Source: Juglans regia
Taxonomy: Eukaryota; Streptophyta; Magnoliopsida; Fagales; Juglandaceae
Reading direction: 5' to 3'
DNA: 64,000 nt
Assembly (NCBI RefSeq): GCF_001411555.2
Contig: NC_049916.1
Span: 27,360,558-27,424,557 of the forward strand
The notes beneath the pieces were generated by a model. That model was not told where the DNA came from. It made no database searches and was given only the letters and a program-made list of their open reading frames with translations. A program made the position numbers and the translations under genes. Shown piece after piece: positions 22,254 through 35,781 of this stretch; the stretch's first letter is position 1, and each line of letters opens with the position of its first letter.

Positions 22254-25200
22254 ATGGGTAGTAAGAAAAGAAACTCCAGCTCTGTGGAGGAGGAGATGGA
22301 GGATCATAAAGATACAGTTGTTTTGAATCCTTTGGAGAAGAAGAAAATGAAGAAGGATAAGAAAACAGATGAAGCTTTGTCCGTTAAACCCATGGAGAGA
22401 AGGAAGAAGAGGAAGGCATTGGATAAAGAGAGACGGCGATCTGCAGCTTCTGAGAATGAAGAAGAATCCAAAAGGCCCAAACAAATAGAGGCAGATCTGG
22501 TAGAGGGTGAAGATCGTGCACCAGTGGCACCTTCATCGAATAGTGGCTTGCCTGAGTTTCATATTGGTGTTTTTAAGGACTTGGCATCAATGGATGGTAA
22601 AGTAAGGGAAGTGGCTGCTGAAGCAATGGTGAGAGAGCTACAAGAAGTTCAGGAAGTGTACGAGAGGATTGATAATAAGGACAATGTTGAGGGTGGATTG
22701 AAATTGGAAGCTGAGAAGGATGATGGCTTGAAAAATTGTGCTCCTTCTTTGAGATATGCTGTGCGCAGGCTTATCCGTGGAGTTTCTTCATCAAGAGAGG
22801 TATTTTTAGTTGATTTTTACCTTTTTTTTAATGTAATATATAACCTTTGTTTTACTAAGGCACATATACGGCTTCATGTGACTGCACATGCACTTTCTTC
22901 TTCCCTGTGCTAAATGTGGGAACCGCTATTTTAGTTATTTTTAGTAAATGGTAGGATTGCATTTTAAATATTTTCCCGCTCAATGCTTATAAAAAAAAAA
23001 AAAAATTTGCCGCTCAATGACATCTTAATGGCTTACAGATATTAATGTTTGGCATGAATCACACTTGTAACTGTGTCTCCTGATCATAACTGAATATAGA
23101 TTATAATGCAAAGAATAGCAAAGCTGCACCTATTTATTGGCATGGTCTTCATTTTGATATGTTAGAGAAGGAAGCTACAACAGGGAGAGATATAAACATG
23201 CAGTTGCATGAAATCTTTGGGTTCCTCCAACACCCTACTAAACTGGAAGCTCCCTTTATAAAAGTACATCCCGAGTTTTATACTTTATGGATGGTGTTTA
23301 ATAATCAATCTCATGAAGTTATGTTTCTCTGTGAGTTCAACCTTGTAAAAAGTAACTTCTTTGTTTGAGTAGAATACGTTAGTGAACTCTATTAATCAGT
23401 TATTGGGCCCAAATGATAAGGCTGGTATAATTCTTGAGGGTCTTTAAGTTTGAGAAAATTCATTTTCTTTCTTTGGTTTTTTCAATGTCTCACATTAGCT
23501 TGTTTTCATTTAGAAGCTTATAGTTGTAAACTTATAGTTATTATTTTAGTTTTTGGTCACCTATGTTTTGTTGCATTGCACATTCAGAATACTGCTGCAT
23601 TTGTTTTCCCGTCCATTTATGCTCCAAATGATCTATTTAGGGTAGGTTTGGGGGGTGGGATGAGAATTTTGTGTTTTGTTTTAGTGTTTAAAATATTATG
23701 TTTTAGTATTATTATTGTATTGAGATTTGAAAAAGTTGAATTCTTTATTATATTTTGTATGGAGACTTGAAAAATGTGTAATGATGAGATGAGATGAGAT
23801 GAGATGAGAATTTTGTGTCCCATCCCACCCTCCAAACCTGCCCTTAGTCCATGTATAAATGCACTTGAGGATTTCAAAATGTCATTATCTTATGTTATTC
23901 CAAGGTTCATATTTGGTGATTCTCGGGTCTGGGTTATCAAGCTTTTGTTCACCTGGTTATGTGAAACATTTTCACAGAATATATAAAGCATTACATAGGT
24001 ATCTTGGTACATCGTTTTTTGTGGTGGTAGAACTTCTAGAACAGTGTTATTCACTATGTTGACTGGAATGTAGCTTCTAGATGCATGATTTCTTATACAG
24101 TTGCTGTTATTCAAATAATCTTAATCAAGTGATAATCTGCTGAAATATCCTTTGCAGTGTGCAAGACAAGGATTTGCATTGGGTTTGACTCTTTTAGTCG
24201 GTACCATACATAGCATCAAACTGGACTCGTTGCTGAAACTTATTGTTGATTTGTTAGAGGTCTCATCCTCGATGAAGGGTCAGGTAGGCTACATTATTCA
24301 AATTGTTTTTTTGATCGAGTTGCTATTCTCTCCATATGAATTTATATTTCGACTTCTTATGGTGTTGCAGGAAGCTAAGGACTGTCTTTTAGGTCGTTTA
24401 TTTGCTTATGGTGCTCTTGCCCGATCTGGAAGACTAACTGAAGAGTGGATTGCTGATAGAAATACCACATACATCAAGCAATTCACCAGTATTCTTATTT
24501 CCCTTGCAACAAAGAAGCGATACTTGCAAGAACCTGTAGTCTCAGTTCTTTTAGACTTAATTGACAAGGTATTTCTACTGATAAATAAAAAATGGTTCTG
24601 AGGTTGATGAGAATTTCTGGCTTTATTTTTTGTTCTTTTTGCTAGAAAATGGTGTAATTTCAGCCTGTGGTTGAAAATGTCCTTCCAATATACTTGTGAC
24701 TGTCTAAATGGGTATTCCAAACCCTACTTATAAAAAAGGGTGTTTAAACCCACAGTAAGTAGATGGTCATGTTTTTATCTCATTAAATAAATAGTGTATG
24801 AATTTTGCTGGAGTTGATTTCCTCTTGATCATATGTAAAATACTTCATGAATGAATAGGTTTCTTGTGTTGAGCTTTGTTTAGTTCGTTCATTTATGAAG
24901 ACGTCCTCGTAGAGGGAGTTTCAGGAGGAGTGTTAGTCTTAAGGGAAACATGGGGTTGGGGTTGGGGATGGGGAGGTGTGTTCTATTCCAATTTGGGCTT
25001 GGTGTATTTCAGATAGATTTCTAATTTTCACGGGCTTTTTGGGTCATTAGGAGCTCTCTAGTATGGGTTAGGTGTTTTCTTGTATACGTCTAGTGTACTT
25101 GGTTACTCCTATTGATATATATAATATTTTTACTTCTAAAAAAAAAAATTATTTTCCAAAATAATTTTTTAGCCATTCTCTCGCCCTTTTGTCAACTTCA

Positions 25201-28200
25201 AGTTGAAAAATATCTATGTTCCTACTGTCATTATGTTTAACATTTCCAATCTAGACCTTCCCTTTCCCTTCCACGTTTTAAATTTTACAGCTGACAAGTG
25301 GATTTTGAATGTTGCCAATACATGTTTTTGTTTTGTCTTCCTTGGTTTTGCTGGCATTTTAAACTTGCACGTAATTGCCTCCTTGTTCCAAGTTTATTGA
25401 AGCATATGTCTGTTGGCTGTCTTTTGAAGTTGATATATTTGATTTTTCAATCCTCCTATTTGGGGCAAAACCGTGGGAGACTTGGATCTTATGCCTGGCT
25501 TTCGTGTTTCCACTGCAGCAGTTTTGCTCTTTTAATTCTTAATAATCCTTTTAGGGATCTGTCTTATCATGAATTTGCAGTTGCCCACTGAAACATTGTT
25601 AAATCATGTGCTCGAAGCTCCGGGATTGCATGAGTGGTTTGAAGGATCTGCTGAAGCAGGAAATCCAGATGCATTGCTTCTAGCTTTGAAACTTCGAGAA
25701 AATATCTCCGTTGACAGGCCAATATTTGGCAAGCTTTTGCCTGATCCGTTTAGCCCAAGCAAACTTTTTACTGCCAACCATCTTTCCTCTCTTGCAAATT
25801 GCTTGAAGGTAGTATTCGTAGATTTCTTTCTTGTAGCTAGTAGCGACTTATGGAAGAACTCTTAAGATTATTTGTGCTTGTGTGGAATATGGCAGGAATC
25901 CACATTTTGTCAGCCTCGAGTTCACAGCTTGTGGCCTGTTCTCATAAATATTCTTTTACCTGAAATGGTTTTGCAAGGCGACGATGCTGCATCAGTTTCA
26001 AATTCATTAAAGAAACACAAGAAGAGTCGAAAATGTAGCTCTTCTGAAGAAGAAATTACAAAGAACTTCCAATGTTTCTGTGAAGTTATTATTGAAGGAT
26101 CCCTTCTCATGTCATCTCATGACCGTAAACACTTGGCATTTGATATTCTCCTTCTTTTGCTCCCTAGGTTGCCTGCTTCTTTTGTCCCATTTTTCCTGTC
26201 ATACAAATTTGTCCAGTGTCTAATGGATGTACTTTCAACAAAGGATTCTTGGCTTTATAAAGTTGCACAGCATTTTCTTAAAGAATTGTCAGATTGGGTC
26301 AGAGATGATGATATCAGAAGAGTTTCTGTTATTATTGGCCTTCAGAAACAAAGCAATGGAAGATTTGACTGCATCACGCGGACAAAAACAGTTAAAGATT
26401 TGATGGCTGGGTTCAGAACAGAATCTGGTTGCATGCTATTTATTCAGAATCTAACGAACTTGTTTGTGGATGAAGGTAATGCTTCAGAGGAACCCTCAGA
26501 TCAGAGTCAAACAACAGATGACAATTCTGAGATAGGTTCAATTGAGGATAAGGATTTGGTCGGGACAGTTGGAAATTCTGATTTTCTGAAAACTTGGGTT
26601 GTAGAATCTCTCCCCAGTATTTTTAAATATTTGAAACTGGATCTTGAAGCAAAGTTACGGGTGCAAAAAGAAATTTTGAAATTTCTAGCTGTTCAGGGCT
26701 TGTTCACTGCGTCTCTTGGCACGGAAGTGACTTCTTTTGAATTACAGGAGAAGTTTAGATGGCCAAAAGCAGCCACATCAAGTGCTCTATGCAGGATGTG
26801 TATTGAGCAGCTCCAGTTGTTGTTGGCAAATGCTCAAAAGGGTGAGGGGCCACGAGCTTTGGCCAGTGGCCTTGAGCCCAATGATCTTGGGTCTTACTTC
26901 ATGCGGTTCCTTAGCACATTGCGGAACATTCCTTCAGTTTCCCTTTTTTGCACTTTGAGTAATAAGGACAAAAACACATTTGAAAAATTGGAAGAAGTGG
27001 AGAATAGGCTTTACATAGAGGTAAATTTTCTTTCACAGCCTAAAATTCATTTTTGAAATGTGGTTCTATTTATTTAATTGTACATCTATCTATTGTTGGA
27101 GGAATAGATTTTCAGATCCATAATACAATAATTCTTATTACTTTTTACGATTAAGGTTGCTGATCAATGGGTTTGAAGGTGTTCAGACTGACAAAATCAC
27201 CCCTTTTGGTTTTGGAAAATGATCAGCCAAACCACACAATCAAAAGATGATAACTAAATGGGTTGGTGTGATGCATCAGTTTTGGCTTAGATGTCAATGA
27301 GTAATGGCATATTTAAACAAATTAGGTGGAGTAAAGCTGAGCTGGGGTTTAATTTTGAAAGGGTAGGATTGGGCATAGACTGATTTGGAAAACTAGGATA
27401 GGAAATCAGGGGTGGTTGGATGAGAACTTTGAACCACTCGTTCAAGCTTGAGAAGTATAGGGCTGCAAATTCATTGCATATCTTGACTTTGGCCAATTGA
27501 GTCTGCGAGGGCTAAGTCTTTGCATGACCAAGCAGAGTTACATTTGCATGTCAACCTCCGGCAAGTTCTTCCAGAGGTTGACAGGTTGAAGTGAGGATGC
27601 GATGGAGTTTTAGGAGGGGATTGTCGTGGGGAAGCACTGTAACTTGTGAGAATGCAGCATAGTGGCATTGTAGGTGCCACTTGGTTTGATTTCCCTCGGG
27701 GAACAAAACTTTGAAATTGAACACCAAATTTATCTATGATTTACTTGAAATGAAAAAGATTGCGGGTGCCAGTTTTTCTAATAGACTCTGAACTGCAACT
27801 TGGGATCATTGAAAATCAGCCCAGACTGGTTGGTGGGGTGTAGCACAGTTGGTTTGTCACCCTTTGCAGTTCTGTGAACACTCCTAGTTACAATATCTTT
27901 ACTAAGGTGGTTCTCAATCAGAAGATTGGAAAACTTGTGTCAGACCCATTTTATACCATGAAATTATGGGAATGAGTATTTTCAATATCTTGGATTTCCT
28001 TAGACTACAAATTTGTAAGGTCAATTTTATGATAGAGTATTGATACACACACAACATATTTTCACAACACATTTCACAACAATGTTGTAAGATGATGGTA
28101 TTTTTGTAAAGTAATGTTACTTTTATAAAGAGTTTTACAAAATTACCCGTCATTTAACACATTGTTGTGAAAAATGTTGTGTATAAATTATTTTCCTTTA

Positions 28201-31125
28201 TGATATATCCTTTTTCTCGATAGCTAAGATTCATGCCTTAAAATCTACCTGAATGTGGCCAAGCCCAAAAAATAATCGAGCCAAGGTTCAAGTGTTTCTT
28301 CCGGCCCATACATAGGTATTGCTGGCCTCATTATTTTTGTGAAATCCTTTTTGTTCGGATTTGAGTGTGAGATGCAAGCTTTGATTCTCTTTTATTTTTC
28401 AATACTCTGACTGTCACTTCATATTTTGTGTGGTTAACCTTGTGATATGAAAACTCAGATTTTTACATTGATGATTTCAGGAAAGGAATTGTGGGCTTAG
28501 TGCTGATGCAAATAAAAGGCATGCACTGAGGTACCTGCTCATCCAGTTGCTTCTGCAAGTGCTCCTTCGACCAGGAGAATTTTCAGAAGCTGCTTCTGAA
28601 CTTATTATTTGTTCCAAGAAAGCTTTTGCTGTTTCTGATCTTCTTCCATCCTCTGGAGAAGCTGAGATGGATGGTGATGCAACACCTGAGTTGATGGATG
28701 TTCTTGTAGATACATTGCTTTCATTGCTTCCACAGTCATCAACCCCCATGCGGACTTCTATCGAGCAGGTGTGTGAGATGAAAGCATGCATAGTTTCTGG
28801 GTTTAAGACCTCTGCTAATCTGAATTTCCCTTAGAACTAAATTGCACCTTATAAATACATTATATTTTTTACCCTCTCCTTAAAATTTGTACCTTTGTCA
28901 AACAAAGGTGAAAATGAGGCATTGTTTCCTCACAATTTCCATTATTTTCTGTCCTTGTTAGTTGTTACAAACCAAACACTGAAAGAAGAGAACTTCGATA
29001 TTTTCTTTTCGTTTGTTTCCTCTAGCAATGAGCCAAACCTGGTGTTGGTGATGGGATTTCAAGGAAAAACTTTTTGTGATTATTTATTTGGTATCTATTT
29101 CTTGTCTGTAGGTTTTCAGATACTTTTGTGATGGTATTACGGATGATGCACTGTTGCGGATGTTGCGGGCTATCAAGAAAACTTTCAAACAAGCTAGACA
29201 TCAGGATGCAGCGAGTGAGGATGATGATAGTGATGATGAAAACTTTCTTGGTATTGAAGAAGATGAGGATGATGAAGCTAAGGCTGGTAAAATGGGTGAG
29301 AGTGATGAGCAGACAGATGATTCTGAGGCTGTTGTTGGGGTTGGGGAAGTTGGCAAAGGAGTTCCTGAAGCTTCCCTTGTTTCTGATGGGGAAAGTGATG
29401 GGGATGAAACTTCTGGTGATTCTAATGGAGGAACATATAATGCTGTATCTGTGGAAGTTGGGAAAGAAGCTCCTGAAGCTTCCGATGACTCTGATGGAGG
29501 AATGGATGATGATGCAATGTTTCGGATGGATTCTTATTTAGCCCAGATTTTCAAGGAGCGGAAGAATCAGGCTGAGAGTGATAATGCTCATTCCCAGCTT
29601 GTACTATTCAAACTTCGTGTCCTTTCATTGCTTGAAATTTACGTGCATGAAAATCCAGGCAAGTTTTGGTTGTGTACAAATATTTACTGATATACAGAAA
29701 TTGCCCTACTAGAAATTTATGAGTAGAATTTGAGTCCTCAATTTCATATAGGACTAAGTTTAGCTGTCATACAAGAGAAAATGTTCGCTGAATGATCAAA
29801 GAAGTTTCTTTTTTGGATTTCAATGGGCTTAAATTTCATTCTGGAAGCTCATCCTCTTCATCATAAATAATCGGCTTGCCCCAAAATGACCTAGCCCAAC
29901 ATTTCCTCATATCCATTTCTGCGCTCTAGCTAGGTGTTTTCTCTTGCATACCTCCTTTGTACTCTGGGATACACCTATTCAGTTATTAGTATTAATAAAA
30001 TCTCTTTCACATATAAAAAAATTAAGTAAAATTAGCTGTCATTTTGGATCAGTAGGCTAGGAGGATTTAGCGATAGACAATATAGGACTTGTGGTCCTTG
30101 CCTGCAGTGTTGGTATTTGGCAGAGGCGACCTCTGCCTGCAGAGTGTTGGTGAAATTGTCACAGATTGGTGTGTTCAGTTACGAATAATCTTTTATGACA
30201 TATGGTTGATATACACGATCTGCCTCACTTCCTGATTTGTTTTTGTGATTGTCTTTATTTCACAGGTAAGCCACAGGTTCTAACAGTGTATTCAAACCTA
30301 GCTCAAGCATTTGTTAACCCACAAATTGCTGAAGGTTCTGAACAGCTTGGACAGCGTATATGGGGGATTCTGCAAAAGAAGATTCTCAAAGCAAAAGATT
30401 ATCCAAAGGGTGAAGGTTTGCAGCTATCTACTCTTGAATCTTTGTTAGAAAAGAACTTGAAGTTGGCATCAAAACCATTCAAGAGGAAGAAATCTGCTGC
30501 TAACCCGTCGAAGAAGAAGCAATCAGCTTCATGGAACCGATACAAAATGGTTACATCGCTCGCTCAAAATTCATCCTTCTGGATTCTGAAGATCATTGAT
30601 GCAGGAAAGTTTCCAGAGGCCGAACTGCAGAAGGTTTTTGATATTTTCCAGGGTGTTTTGGTGGGATTCTTCGAGAGTAAAAAGTCTCAAATCAAATCTG
30701 AATTTTTGAAAGAAATATTTCGAAGAAGGCCGTGGATTGGGCATCATCTCTTTGGCTTCCTATTGGAGAAATGTGGCAGCACTACGTCAGAATTTCGGCG
30801 AGTGGAAGCACTAGATTTGGTTGCTGAGATATTAAAATCTCTGGTTTCCACTGATGAAAGTGGCCAAGATGCATTAAAGAAAATTGTGAAAAACCATCTG
30901 CATAAACTCTGTTATCTGGTAAAGGAGTTAGTGACCAACATGCCCGAAAAACAGTCAAGGCGAGCCGAAGTACGGAAGTTTTGTGGCAGGGTCTTTCAGA
31001 TTATATCGACCCTTAGCTTGGCCAGGTCTTTTCTTAAAAATTTGGACCCAGATGCTCATGCTGCTTGTGAATCTCAACTTGGTGAGAACTTCGTTAATTT
31101 GAAAACTGGAAAGGTAGCACTATAA
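22254..31125 (+). CDS. POL5: DNA polymerase V / MYB-binding protein 1A-like nucleolar protein
   Basis: A large HEAT-repeat-like nucleolar protein of the POL5/MYBBP1A family. Despite its name it works in rRNA gene transcription and ribosome biogenesis. Exons 22254-22799, 24158-24283, 24371-24568, 25581-25808, 25896-27020, 28481-28768, 29112-29658 and 30266-31125 join in phase to about 1305 residues, the expected plant length. The N-terminus is strongly Lys/Arg-rich (nucleolar signal-like), then YAVRRLIRGVSSSRE and GFALGLTLLVGTI open the conserved helical region. Exon 7 encodes a long Asp/Glu-rich linker, a family hallmark. Exon 8 carries a basic patch (KPFKRKKSA) and the C-terminal helices. 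Intron 7 uses a GC donor (CCAG|GCAAGT), needed to keep the phase. Introns hold MITEs and L1-like tails. It resembles remembered Arabidopsis At5g64420. Confidence 0.92.
23640..23843. repeat. Tourist-like MITE, family A copy in POL5 intron 1 (204 bp)
   Basis: TTA at 23637-23639 and 23844-23846 flanks inverted ends GGGTAGGTTTGG and CCAAACCTGCCC, extending inward as GGGTGGGATGAGAA against its complement. The inner right half has five GATGA-type units. This is the cleanest copy of the family in the window. Confidence 0.8.
25065..25150 (+). repeat. L1-type LINE 3' tail in POL5 intron 3
   Basis: CTTGTATACGTCTAGTGTAC followed by TTGGTTACTCCTATTGATATA and TTTTTACTTCT plus an A-run matches the layout of plant L1 3' ends. 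The insert may extend left to about 24840. No ORF remains. Confidence 0.5.
28045..28185. repeat. Short MITE in POL5 intron 5
   Basis: The left end ACACACAACATATTTTCACA is mirrored by TGTGAAAAATGTTGTGTAT at the right end, giving imperfect inverted repeats of about 20 bp around about 140 bp of non-coding sequence. Confidence 0.6.
29930..30017 (+). repeat. L1-type LINE 3' tail in POL5 intron 7
   Basis: TTTTCTCTTGCATACCTCCT, TTGTACTCTGGGATACACC and ATTAATAAAATCTCTTTCAC before an A-rich end resemble a plant L1 3' terminus, like the copy near 25065. It is very short and non-coding. Confidence 0.45.
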
Positions 31126-33923
31126 AGAGAAGATATAGTGAGAAGGCTTGATTAACTGATTTGTTTGTGTCTGGCACGCTCCTCAGTCATCACATCAAGT
31201 GGTTGAAAGCAGTATGTTCAGTCATCGACCACGAAAGAAATCTTGTTGCAGTACTCTTATGGTCGCATTTTGGCCTGGGCTCCGCCGTGAGCTTCTCTAA
31301 CCTGGAAGATTTTATATCCGACAGAATCCGATGTTGGTGGAATTTTGAAGTTTTGTCTGCATTGAGTATTTATTTTGTTTGTTCTCTGATTAGTGTTCAT
31401 ATGGGAACAGTTTGATTATTAATCAGAAAACATTAGAATTTATTTCGTCTTTGTTTAAACTCCACTTCTTGTTAAAGGATATTCGGGACATAAACTCTCA
31501 CTTGCAGTCAACTTGGTTATTTCTTCCCGAAATATTAAACAGATTCTTCATATCATTTTTCCATTAACAAATGCATACTCCAATCAAAATGCAATTGAAT
31601 TGTGCTGAAATTTGAGAAGATCCCTGTTGTAATTAGACCTTCTATGCACGGGGAAGTCCTGATATCCGAAGTTACTCGGAACCAGCAATTTTTCCCTAAT
31701 TGTATTTCCTTCAGCGTTTCCTTTTGACGGGCTTCTGAAAGTATAACCCAAACAGAAAATAGAAGGGCAGAATAGGTACATTAGCACATGTAAGTGGGCC
31801 CGCTGGTTACAGTACGGCAAAACAAAATTAATTTATTTTTACAGTTAAGATTAAAATTAAAAAGTTAAATAAAATATTGTTAAAATATATTTTTTTAATA
31901 TTATTTTTATTTTAAAATTTAAATTATTTATTTTATTTTATATAAAAATTTAAAAAAATTATAATAATTAGATGAATTGAAATAAACTATAAAAAATAAA
32001 TAAATAAATCAATGCGACTCGAGTCCATTTTGACGTTTGAACATACCCCATGGGAGTAGGGGTGTAAACTTAAACCGGACCGGACCGGACTGAACCGGAC
32101 CGATTTTACCGATTTTGAACCGGTCCGGTCCGAAACTGATTTTTAAAATGTAAAAACCGGCCGGTTCCGGTTCCGAAATTTTTGGACCGGACCGGATCTG
32201 TTGATTAAAAAAAATAAAAAATAATATTTTTATATATAAGTTTTATATAAAATATTTTATATATATTAAATATTAATATATATAAGTTTTATATATAATG
32301 TATAATTATAAATTTTTATGCGAAATTTTATATATAAAATATATATTCATATATGAAATAATTTCTTATTATAATTTATAAATTATTACATAAAATGTTA
32401 ATACTAAATTACTAAAAGTTTATAACTAATATTAATATATAACTTATAACTATACCAATAGTCTAATATTAATATTATTATATAGTCTAATATATTAATA
32501 AAAGTATAAAACAGTTTTTTTTAAATCAATTTTTTTTTTTTATAAACAAATTTTTAATGACAAATTATGAAATTTACATTTTAAAAAAATTAGAAAACCG
32601 GACCGGACTGGACCAGAAACCGGTAAAATCGAAAATACCGGTTCAAGAAGGTAACCGGTGCTTAATCGATTTTAAAAAATACAAAACCAATACATATCGA
32701 TTTGGTCCTAAATTTTATTCAAAATCGGATCGGACCGAACTGGTTACACCCCTACGTGGGAGTAAAGATAGAAATGGTATGTATGTGTAGGCTCAAATTA
32801 TATATGATCTCACAAAATCTCACCAACAAATGACCAAAATGGCAGCAGCGGGTATTGAATGCCCACTTCATTATGATATGCCCCAACCATAATGGCTGGA
32901 GCTCAGTGAGGGGAGGGGGAGGGTGCCCATGAACAGCTCCCGTGGAAAAGTAACATCGCATCCCCATCAAGATGTGAAAAAAAGTCCCAATATTTGCTAA
33001 AAAGATGTTTTTCCGTCGAAGGAATGCTTTTTATGTGGTCACACGAACTATCAGTTCATTTATAGTTGGACGACAAGGACCGTCTCCTGGACAAAATACT
33101 CTTTCCCCCAAATGGATCATCCTCTCCATCAAATCTGCCAGCCCGCGTTCTTTAATTCATTTTTGTGGAAACCAAAGCCTCTTTAGCCAACACCTGATTT
33201 GGGGATGACCTTTGTTAATTAAATTTTTTATAGTTTCAAATATTGAAATCTTTCTTCCACAATGATTTTTGGGCACACCATCAGATCACTAGAAAGAAAT
33301 CATCAAAGTGCACGATTCACAGTTGAAATGAAACTTTGGAATCTCTTGGCTACCAAAGGTGGAAACAGCTCCTGAAATGGCTCTTGTGACGTGCTTAAGA
33401 GAATCACACCCACCAAGATGGATAAATTGAACCACAAAACTCTCCAAGAAAATCATGTATTAATGCGAGGTTAATGTGTACAATGGTATCTCTCAATCAC
33501 TCTAAATCTCTCACTCTACTATCATCTACTAATCCCTAATCTGTTTACACTTACAGTTCTCTACCATCTGACCTACTTTTTTTTCACCCTACTCAAGGGC
33601 TCCTTTTTACATTTCCGTCACTCCATAGCCAAAATGCCCATTCCAACAATTCCTCCAAATGCTTGAAACAATTGAAAAAAAAATTCCACAAATCACACAT
33701 TTCCGAGTTTAACATCCCCTGTGCCAAAAGAGATTTCATAAATTCAGCATATAACACAAAAATAAGAAAGAAATTTACTGGAGGCAATTAATTATAGCAC
33801 GAGGTATACCTTTACTGCACAACCCAACATACCCAAATGGGAAAGGTATTCAAAGAAGAAAGGCATTTTGATCCAGCTCTCCACTTGAGTCTACTCTTCG
33901 AAAGCCGTTTTAATTAGATGGCC
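31126..33923. other. Intergenic between POL5 and the GTE gene (converging 3' ends)
   Basis: Holds both genes' 3' untranslated regions, an AT-rich family A-like stretch (about 31840-31995) and a hAT-type MITE (32057-32754). No coding region is supported. Confidence 0.6.
32057..32754. mobile_element. hAT-type MITE with CCGGA-rich termini (698 bp)
   Basis: It begins TAGGGGTGTAA and ends TTACACCCCTA, typical hAT-like inverted ends. The flanks CATGGGAG (32049-32056) and CGTGGGAG (32755-32762) form an 8-bp target duplication with one CG/CA mismatch. Both ends carry dense ACCGG/CCGGT clusters; the middle is almost pure AT. There is no transposase ORF, so it depends on a helper. Confidence 0.8.
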
Positions 33924-35781
33924 TCAAGACTGTGCATTATCGGCATCCGAATCACTCCTAGAAGAACTCCCTGAATCCGAATCTACATCAAACATCACCA
34001 TCAGCCATTTCTGCAAACAAGAATTTTTAAACCCACCAAGCAGAAATGAGACAATTGGTAATACCACTCGACGAGGAGGAATCACTGTCTGAGCTGCTAG
34101 AGCTGCTAGAACTGCTACTACTCCCCTGACCTCCAACATCTTTCTCAATCTCCACTGGCGGAAAATTGCTCATAGGCATCTCGTCCCCAATGTCAACATC
34201 TTCCTCCCCAGCCTCCCCTCCTTTCTTCGGCTTCTTCACCTCGATTGCCACGGCTTCATTCTTCTCACTACTCACAGGTAACTCCTATCAATAAACAATA
34301 ATGACCACAAGTAAGCAGAGCTGGTGAGAAAAACGCTCAAAACATTGGGATCAAAATTAAAACAAATGGAAATATTTTTGGAAATTATTGAGCTTAGTAT
34401 CTACCCCATTGGTTTTGGCGTAGTTGCCCATGAGAGCTTGGCGCTTGATCTTGCTGACCATCTTCTTCCAATTGGTGACGAGGCGATCGAGCTCCCAAAG
34501 TGTCTCGGTGTCGACGGCCTCGATATCAAGCTCTATCTCATCCCCATCCTGCTTCAAATGCCCGTTTCTCTTCCTTATGATCTGCACCACCTGCTCCATT
34601 TTCTCCGGAGGCAAGCTCTGCAACCCAATTCCCAGCTTGTGCTTCTCCTCCAGGCTCATTTCCCTCTTGTTGGGGTCCTTCGCCTTGGGCTTCGGCTGCT
34701 TCACAGGCTTTACCGGTGGTGCTTTCATCGGAGACTGCACCATCGGCTGATTCGATGAGCTCGCGTGGTTTCCCTGCAACGGTTCTGAATGATCCGAAAC
34801 CTTGTCTTCGATATATGTCCGCTCCGATCTCTTAGCAAATTGCATCGAATTAGGGTTATTATTATCGCTCGCTTCCAATTCTTCCTCCGCATCGAAGACC
34901 CCTTTTTCTCCATATTCTTCATCAGGCCGCTCGATTTGCTCGCCGACGGGGCGAAACAACTCCTCAAACCTGGAAAGTAGCTGCTCAGCCATGGCGTGCA
35001 CGGTGTGGCCCTTGGGATTGTAGGTTATGGCGTTGGTGAAGGTCAACCTCACGTCGGCGGCGAAATCCAACGGAGACTGATAGAGATTCCTGGAGAGCCT
35101 GGACTTGACGGTCCCCAAGTCCATCGGCTGCTTGATTATGTCGTAGTAATCGTGAAGCCCCATGCCCGCCACGTCCACTGGCTCGTTGAACCATCCGTTC
35201 TTGTGCTTTCTCAGCTTCGTCAGTACGTCCTTGCACGCCTTCATCACCATCAGGTTCATATTCCTGTTCGCATTTGATAAAATCGAATTGGGGTTTGGTT
35301 TCTGGATTTTCTTATTCGTGTTTTCTGGTAAGGGCCGCTTCTTGCCCGACAATTTCTTCGTTTTCTTCAAAGGTGGCTGCGCATGGGTTTGATTAGGTAT
35401 TGAGGGGGATTCGAGGCGGTGTCTGAGTTGGCGAATCTGGTTCAGCTCGGCGGCAAGACGGGCCTTGAGCTCACCGAGCTGCTTCTTCGAAAAGGATGCA
35501 ATATTAAAGTTTACGTATTGAAGATTGTTCGATTCGGTACTGGCAGTGGTGTGTCTTCGGTGGCTGATCGACGAGGCATCGTCGGAGGCGGCCGATTGGG
35601 TCACTGCCGGGGAATCGTCTATGATGATTTTACTGCCAATTGGATGGAATTGTTGTTGTTGTTGCTGTCGTTTTTTGGTGGTGAAATTAGGGTTAGGGTT
35701 TGAGATAGGGACTTTGCCCATGAATCCTCCGCCTGCTCTGTTGGTGGTGCTGGCGGTTCTGGCTAGGACGGCGGACGCCAT
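33924..35781 (-). CDS. BET-type bromodomain protein, GTE family (GTE2/GTE7-like)
   Basis: A global transcription factor group E protein that reads acetylated histones in the nucleus. Exons on the minus strand: 35781-34405, 34284-34065 and 33982-33924, about 551 residues. From the chosen start: a coiled-coil-like KKQLGELKARL region near residues 99-122, a bromodomain at about 178-277 (FNEPVDVAGMGLHDYY, PMDLGTVKSRL, with acetyl-lysine-binding Asn255 in ITYNP), and an NET domain at about 374-440. A Ser/Asp/Glu-rich tail is encoded by exons 2 and 3. The frame is open upstream to an ATG at 35874, but the MASAVLA start at 35781 matches the family N-terminus. One bromodomain plus NET is the plant GTE layout. 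GTE7 is the closest by memory; the exact paralogue is uncertain. Confidence 0.92.

Noticed and set aside
29128..29541. 137-residue Met-rich frame in POL5 exon 7
   Set aside because: It is the alternate frame of the GATGAT-rich acidic linker; the Met-rich composition is an artefact of that repeat.
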